DNA of 10,636 bases from Larix sibirica (taxonomy: Eukaryota; Streptophyta; Pinopsida; Pinales; Pinaceae): positions 12,719 to 23,354 of the forward strand of contig NWUY0300002678.1 in NCBI GenBank assembly GCA_004151065.3, read 5' to 3'. The translations under genes and the position numbers were made by a program. The notes beneath the pieces were generated by a model, which ran no database searches, had not been told where the DNA came from, and saw nothing but the letters and a program-made list of their open reading frames with translations. Shown here one piece after another: positions 8,338-10,636 of the stretch; the first letter of the stretch is position 1, and every line of letters begins with the position of its first letter.

Positions 8338-8479
8338 AAGACACCAANATTCCAAAATTAACCCCATGGTCATGAAATTTTCTCCTCAACCCAAGGGATT
8401 GGTTGGGTTAGGAACTTGTTCCAATGCTCATTTTTTAGCGGACATGACACTGTGCAAATAGTTTAGAAGATTCTATATA
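8338..8479 (+). other. Junction between copy A and copy B, with one undetermined base
   Basis: These 142 bases separate the last copy A stop from the copy B start. Base 8348 is N. In the frame of copy B the stretch 8351-8458 is open and protein-like (KINPMVMKFSPQPKGLVGLG, then CSNAHFLADMTLCK) until TAG 8459. It could be the end of the copy A protein if one base was gained or lost near the N, or a lost N-terminal extension of copy B beginning at ATG 8366 or 8372. A TATATA lies at 8473-8478, directly before the ATG and too close to act as an ordinary TATA box. Confidence 0.5.
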
Positions 8480-10036
8480 ATGGAAAACTCCAGGGAAATA
8501 GTGGCTCATAATGTTGAATTTGTAAGAGAAGAAGAAGTCCTGGAAGATAGGGATGGTGATATTTACAACCCCGTTATGACAAAATTTCTTGTTTCAGAGA
8601 TTAAAAGAAAATTAGAGAGTTTACAGAAACAAATTTTAGACGTACACAATGTTCATAATTCCAATTTGATATATTTGTGTCCTGAACAAACCTTAGGCTT
8701 TCCAAATTTTGTTTCATGGTGTGCCAAAAACTATTCCCAAACTGAAAGGGTTGTCATGAATTTGTCAAGAATGAAAATACTTTTCCCTGTTAGCTCGTCA
8801 GTTGTCAGGAAGTCGTTAGAAGTTCCTTTGTATTTTTCTCAAAACCAAGAAGATTTTTCCAAAGAAATTTTGGTTAGTTTATACAAACAGTCTGCCACAG
8901 AGAACAAGCAAGCCTTTTTGACAAAATGCCTAAAACCGGACATTGCAATTGACAATACACCTTACCCCTTAGATATCACCTTCTTTAGTGAAAATTCACA
9001 GCTTGTTTTATCATTGATTTCTCAGTTTTTAGGGCTTGATAATGACTTAGTGGTCATCGAAGTGCAGTTGATTTTACTGCTTAGATTGAGTTCAGATATA
9101 TCAGAAAAAGAACCCAACCAAAAATCTTATCTTAAATTTGATGAATTCCTAGATGATAATATCCATTCTCAATTAGCGAATTTCCACAATACCAAACATT
9201 TCAGATTTCAAATGTACTTAATGAATATGTTCTTGTTTTCAAGTGAAGAAAGTTTACATTTTGCACAGGAAATGTTTTCAGCTACTGTAGAAAACAACAT
9301 GTTCAACTTTATGAATCTCATATTATCAGAAGTGCACAGGGTAATTTTTGAAGAAAATTTACAAAGAGTGTTTCCAGATATGCAGAATTTAATGCAGTTA
9401 AGTCCAGAAAAATCATTTGGTGATTGGATCTTATTTGAGAAACATACAGTGATAAGGCTATATGGTTTTGTAAAAGAGCCATATGTTTTACCAACTTTTT
9501 TAACACTAAGGGTATTTTCCCTAGAATTCATCAGGCAGAAGTTGATACTTGAAAATGATCACTTTTTTACATTAAAAAAGGCCTCGGACATGAAATTTCC
9601 ATTAAAAATGGGTCCTTTCATCATAAAAAGCAGGAAAGCCCTTTCATTTATAGAAAAACAATTGAAGATAATGAACTTTAAGAAGGCCATTGCTATCAAT
9701 TATGACCCACATCATATCATATCTCAGAAGAGGCAACATAATAGAAGCAAGGAGTTCGATCATCAAGAAGTTGAAGGGTTAGCTAGAAAGGCCAATCTGT
9801 TGCAGTATGTGTCAGATCTGAAGGTTTCAAAATGTTCACAATCCAATCCTTTTAATTTAGCAAAATTTTCAATCGAGTTGGTTCCTACTCCGAGTAAAAT
9901 CGAAATTGCTAGCAAAAGAAGTTTTCATGAAACTGCTGACGTGGAATTAGAAGAAAAAGGAGGAATTAAAAGATTAAAATTAGGTCAACAAGATGAATCG
10001 ATTTTGTTAGATAGTGGAAAATGGAAAGGAAAATAA
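8480..10036 (+). CDS. Copy B: intact 518-codon frame, unrecognised protein
   Basis: I do not recognise the family. The frame is uninterrupted from ATG 8480 to TAA 10034. The ATG context is favourable (A at -3, G at +4). The N-terminus is acidic (EEEVLEDRDGD), followed by a short amphipathic stretch, LVSEIKRKLESLQKQI. Residues from about 55 to 400 look like a mixed globular domain with aromatic-rich segments (YLCPEQTLGFPNFVSWC, LILLLRLSSDISEKE, FDEFLDDNIHSQLANFH, FRFQMYLMNMFLF). The hydrophobic stretches are interrupted by charges, so I do not call membrane spans. The C-terminal part is basic then acidic, with a possible nuclear signal in GGIKRLKLG (about residues 494-502). No intron is needed. 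Coding-like sequence continues in frame after the stop, so this may be the 5' part of a longer gene of about 870 codons. It may be expressed, or a recently broken member of a plant repeat family. Confidence 0.7.
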   Translation: MENSREIVAHNVEFVREEEVLEDRDGDIYNPVMTKFLVSEIKRKLESLQKQILDVHNVHNSNLIYLCPEQTLGFPNFVSWCAKNYSQTERVVMNLSRMKILFPVSSSVVRKSLEVPLYFSQNQEDFSKEILVSLYKQSATENKQAFLTKCLKPDIAIDNTPYPLDITFFSENSQLVLSLISQFLGLDNDLVVIEVQLILLLRLSSDISEKEPNQKSYLKFDEFLDDNIHSQLANFHNTKHFRFQMYLMNMFLFSSEESLHFAQEMFSATVENNMFNFMNLILSEVHRVIFEENLQRVFPDMQNLMQLSPEKSFGDWILFEKHTVIRLYGFVKEPYVLPTFLTLRVFSLEFIRQKLILENDHFFTLKKASDMKFPLKMGPFIIKSRKALSFIEKQLKIMNFKKAIAINYDPHHIISQKRQHNRSKEFDHQEVEGLARKANLLQYVSDLKVSKCSQSNPFNLAKFSIELVPTPSKIEIASKRSFHETADVELEEKGGIKRLKLGQQDESILLDSGKWKGK

Positions 10037-10636
10037 AAATATCAGGGTCCTTAAATTCAAGTTTATGATTATAAGTTCGAAGAGGCAAAAGCTACAAGTG
10101 ACAATGATAAATTTCAGGCTAGGGATGAAATGTATATTAAATATGGTCAAGACAAACAGGTTTCATCAGAGAAGAGCAATAAATTATTTCCCAAGGTCAG
10201 AAATGTAGTAGATTCAGAAATTACTTTAATGACTACCATAGATCCTATAAAGAACACTTTAAACTTAGTTGTATCATTTGATGAAAGTGTCACAGAAATG
10301 AAACTAAATCTGCAGAATATACCAATTCCATACAAGATTCATTTACATAGGCAGACTGGAGAAGTGATTTATACAGATTTGATGAAGGCTACTCTAAAGA
10401 TTGAAAAATTGCAAAATAAATCGAACATGTTAGAGATCCAATTGAAGCAAGAGAAAATACAAAATAAAGCTCACCAACAACAGATTAAAAAGATGCAAAT
10501 TGATTTGGTAGAAACTAATGATGAGCCAAATAAGGGTGAATCAAGCAAGAAAATTTTAATTGAAAAAGAGAACACTATTCAGTTGCTTAAAAAGAAACTC
10601 AAAATCCCAGCGACTCAGTTGATTCAAGCATCTGAA
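9769..10636 (+). repeat. Direct repeat of 1-868 (copy B segment)
   Basis: Every base aligns to 1-868 with a constant offset of 9768 and no indels. By eye I count 46 differences in 868 bases, about 94.7% identity. The repeat certainly extends beyond both window edges: the left copy begins before base 1 and the right copy continues past 10636. Confidence 0.97.
10037..10636 (+). pseudogene. Copy B, downstream segment: coiled-coil part after the in-frame stop, runs off the window
   Basis: After TAA 10034 the same frame reads KYQGP, meets one more stop (TAA 10052, where copy A has GAA at 284) and is then open for 194 codons to the edge. Such a run is very unlikely in sequence this AT-rich unless it was coding. 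The product includes MKLNLQNIPIPYKIHLHRQT and, from about 10370, a K/E/Q/L-rich coiled coil (DLMKATLKIEKLQNKSNMLE, IQLKQEKIQNKAHQQQIKKM). It is either the former 3' part of the 8480 gene or a second frame translated by readthrough or reinitiation. Copy A shows that it continues for about 150 more residues. Confidence 0.65.

Noticed and set aside
9208-9531. Minus-strand frames opposite copy B
   Set aside because: They lie opposite the uninterrupted 518-codon frame and show no protein-like features of their own.
1-10636. The two direct repeats (1-868 and 9769-10636) read as LTRs of one LTR retrotransposon around an RT gene
   Set aside because: The repeats are coding-like and run past both window edges. 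The RT is of LINE type with APE endonuclease, and the real insertion boundaries are internal, marked by an A-tail and 14-bp target-site duplications. No primer-binding site or integrase was seen.
1-10636. tRNA, rRNA, CRISPR, bacterial operon signals
   Set aside because: No cloverleaf-like sequence, rRNA-like conserved stretch or regularly spaced short repeat was seen, and the content is plant nuclear repeat DNA.

Overview
The window looks like plant nuclear DNA. The main evidence is one long, decayed non-LTR retrotransposon of the plant L1 type. Its first reading frame has a DUF4283-like domain and a CCHC zinc knuckle. Its second has an APE-type endonuclease, a reverse transcriptase, a zf-RVT zinc-binding region and a C-terminal RNase H. 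A large, repeat-rich plant genome, possibly a gymnosperm, would fit, but the sequence alone does not prove the species.

Layout. (1) Positions 1-1132 are the 3' part of a coding-like sequence, copy A, broken by many stops and one frameshift. (2) Positions 1133-8139 are a LINE insertion with a 5' leader, ORF1 (1245-2551), ORF2 (2551-6813), a long 3' segment (6814-8128) containing a further coiled-coil reading frame (about 7395-7851), and an A-tail (8129-8137). Perfect 14-bp target-site duplications bracket it at 1119-1132 and 8140-8153. (3) From 8154 copy A resumes in the reading frame it had before the insertion and runs out near 8337. (4) After about 142 bp a second unit, copy B, starts at 8480. 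It has an intact 518-codon frame to 10036, and coding-like sequence then continues in the same frame to the window end.

Copies A and B are direct tandem repeats. Positions 1-868 align to 9769-10636 without gaps, and I counted 46 differences by eye (about 95% identity). Removing the LINE and one target-site copy gives a head-to-tail period of about 2.75 kb, with an inferred product of about 870 residues: an N-terminal globular part, a basic/acidic linker, a long coiled coil and a C-terminal tail. I do not recognise this family. Copy A is clearly dead. Copy B is much better kept but carries an in-frame TAA, shared with copy A, after codon 518.

The LINE itself is dead, with at least eleven in-frame stops, three frameshifts and substitutions at key residues of the zinc knuckle, RT and RNase H. 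It is structurally complete, however, with both ends, an A-tail and target-site duplications. The most unusual points are the reading-frame continuity of copy A across the LINE, the shared stop followed by a long open frame, and the coding-like 1-kb segment after RNase H in the LINE. No RNA genes, CRISPR arrays or bacterial signals were seen.
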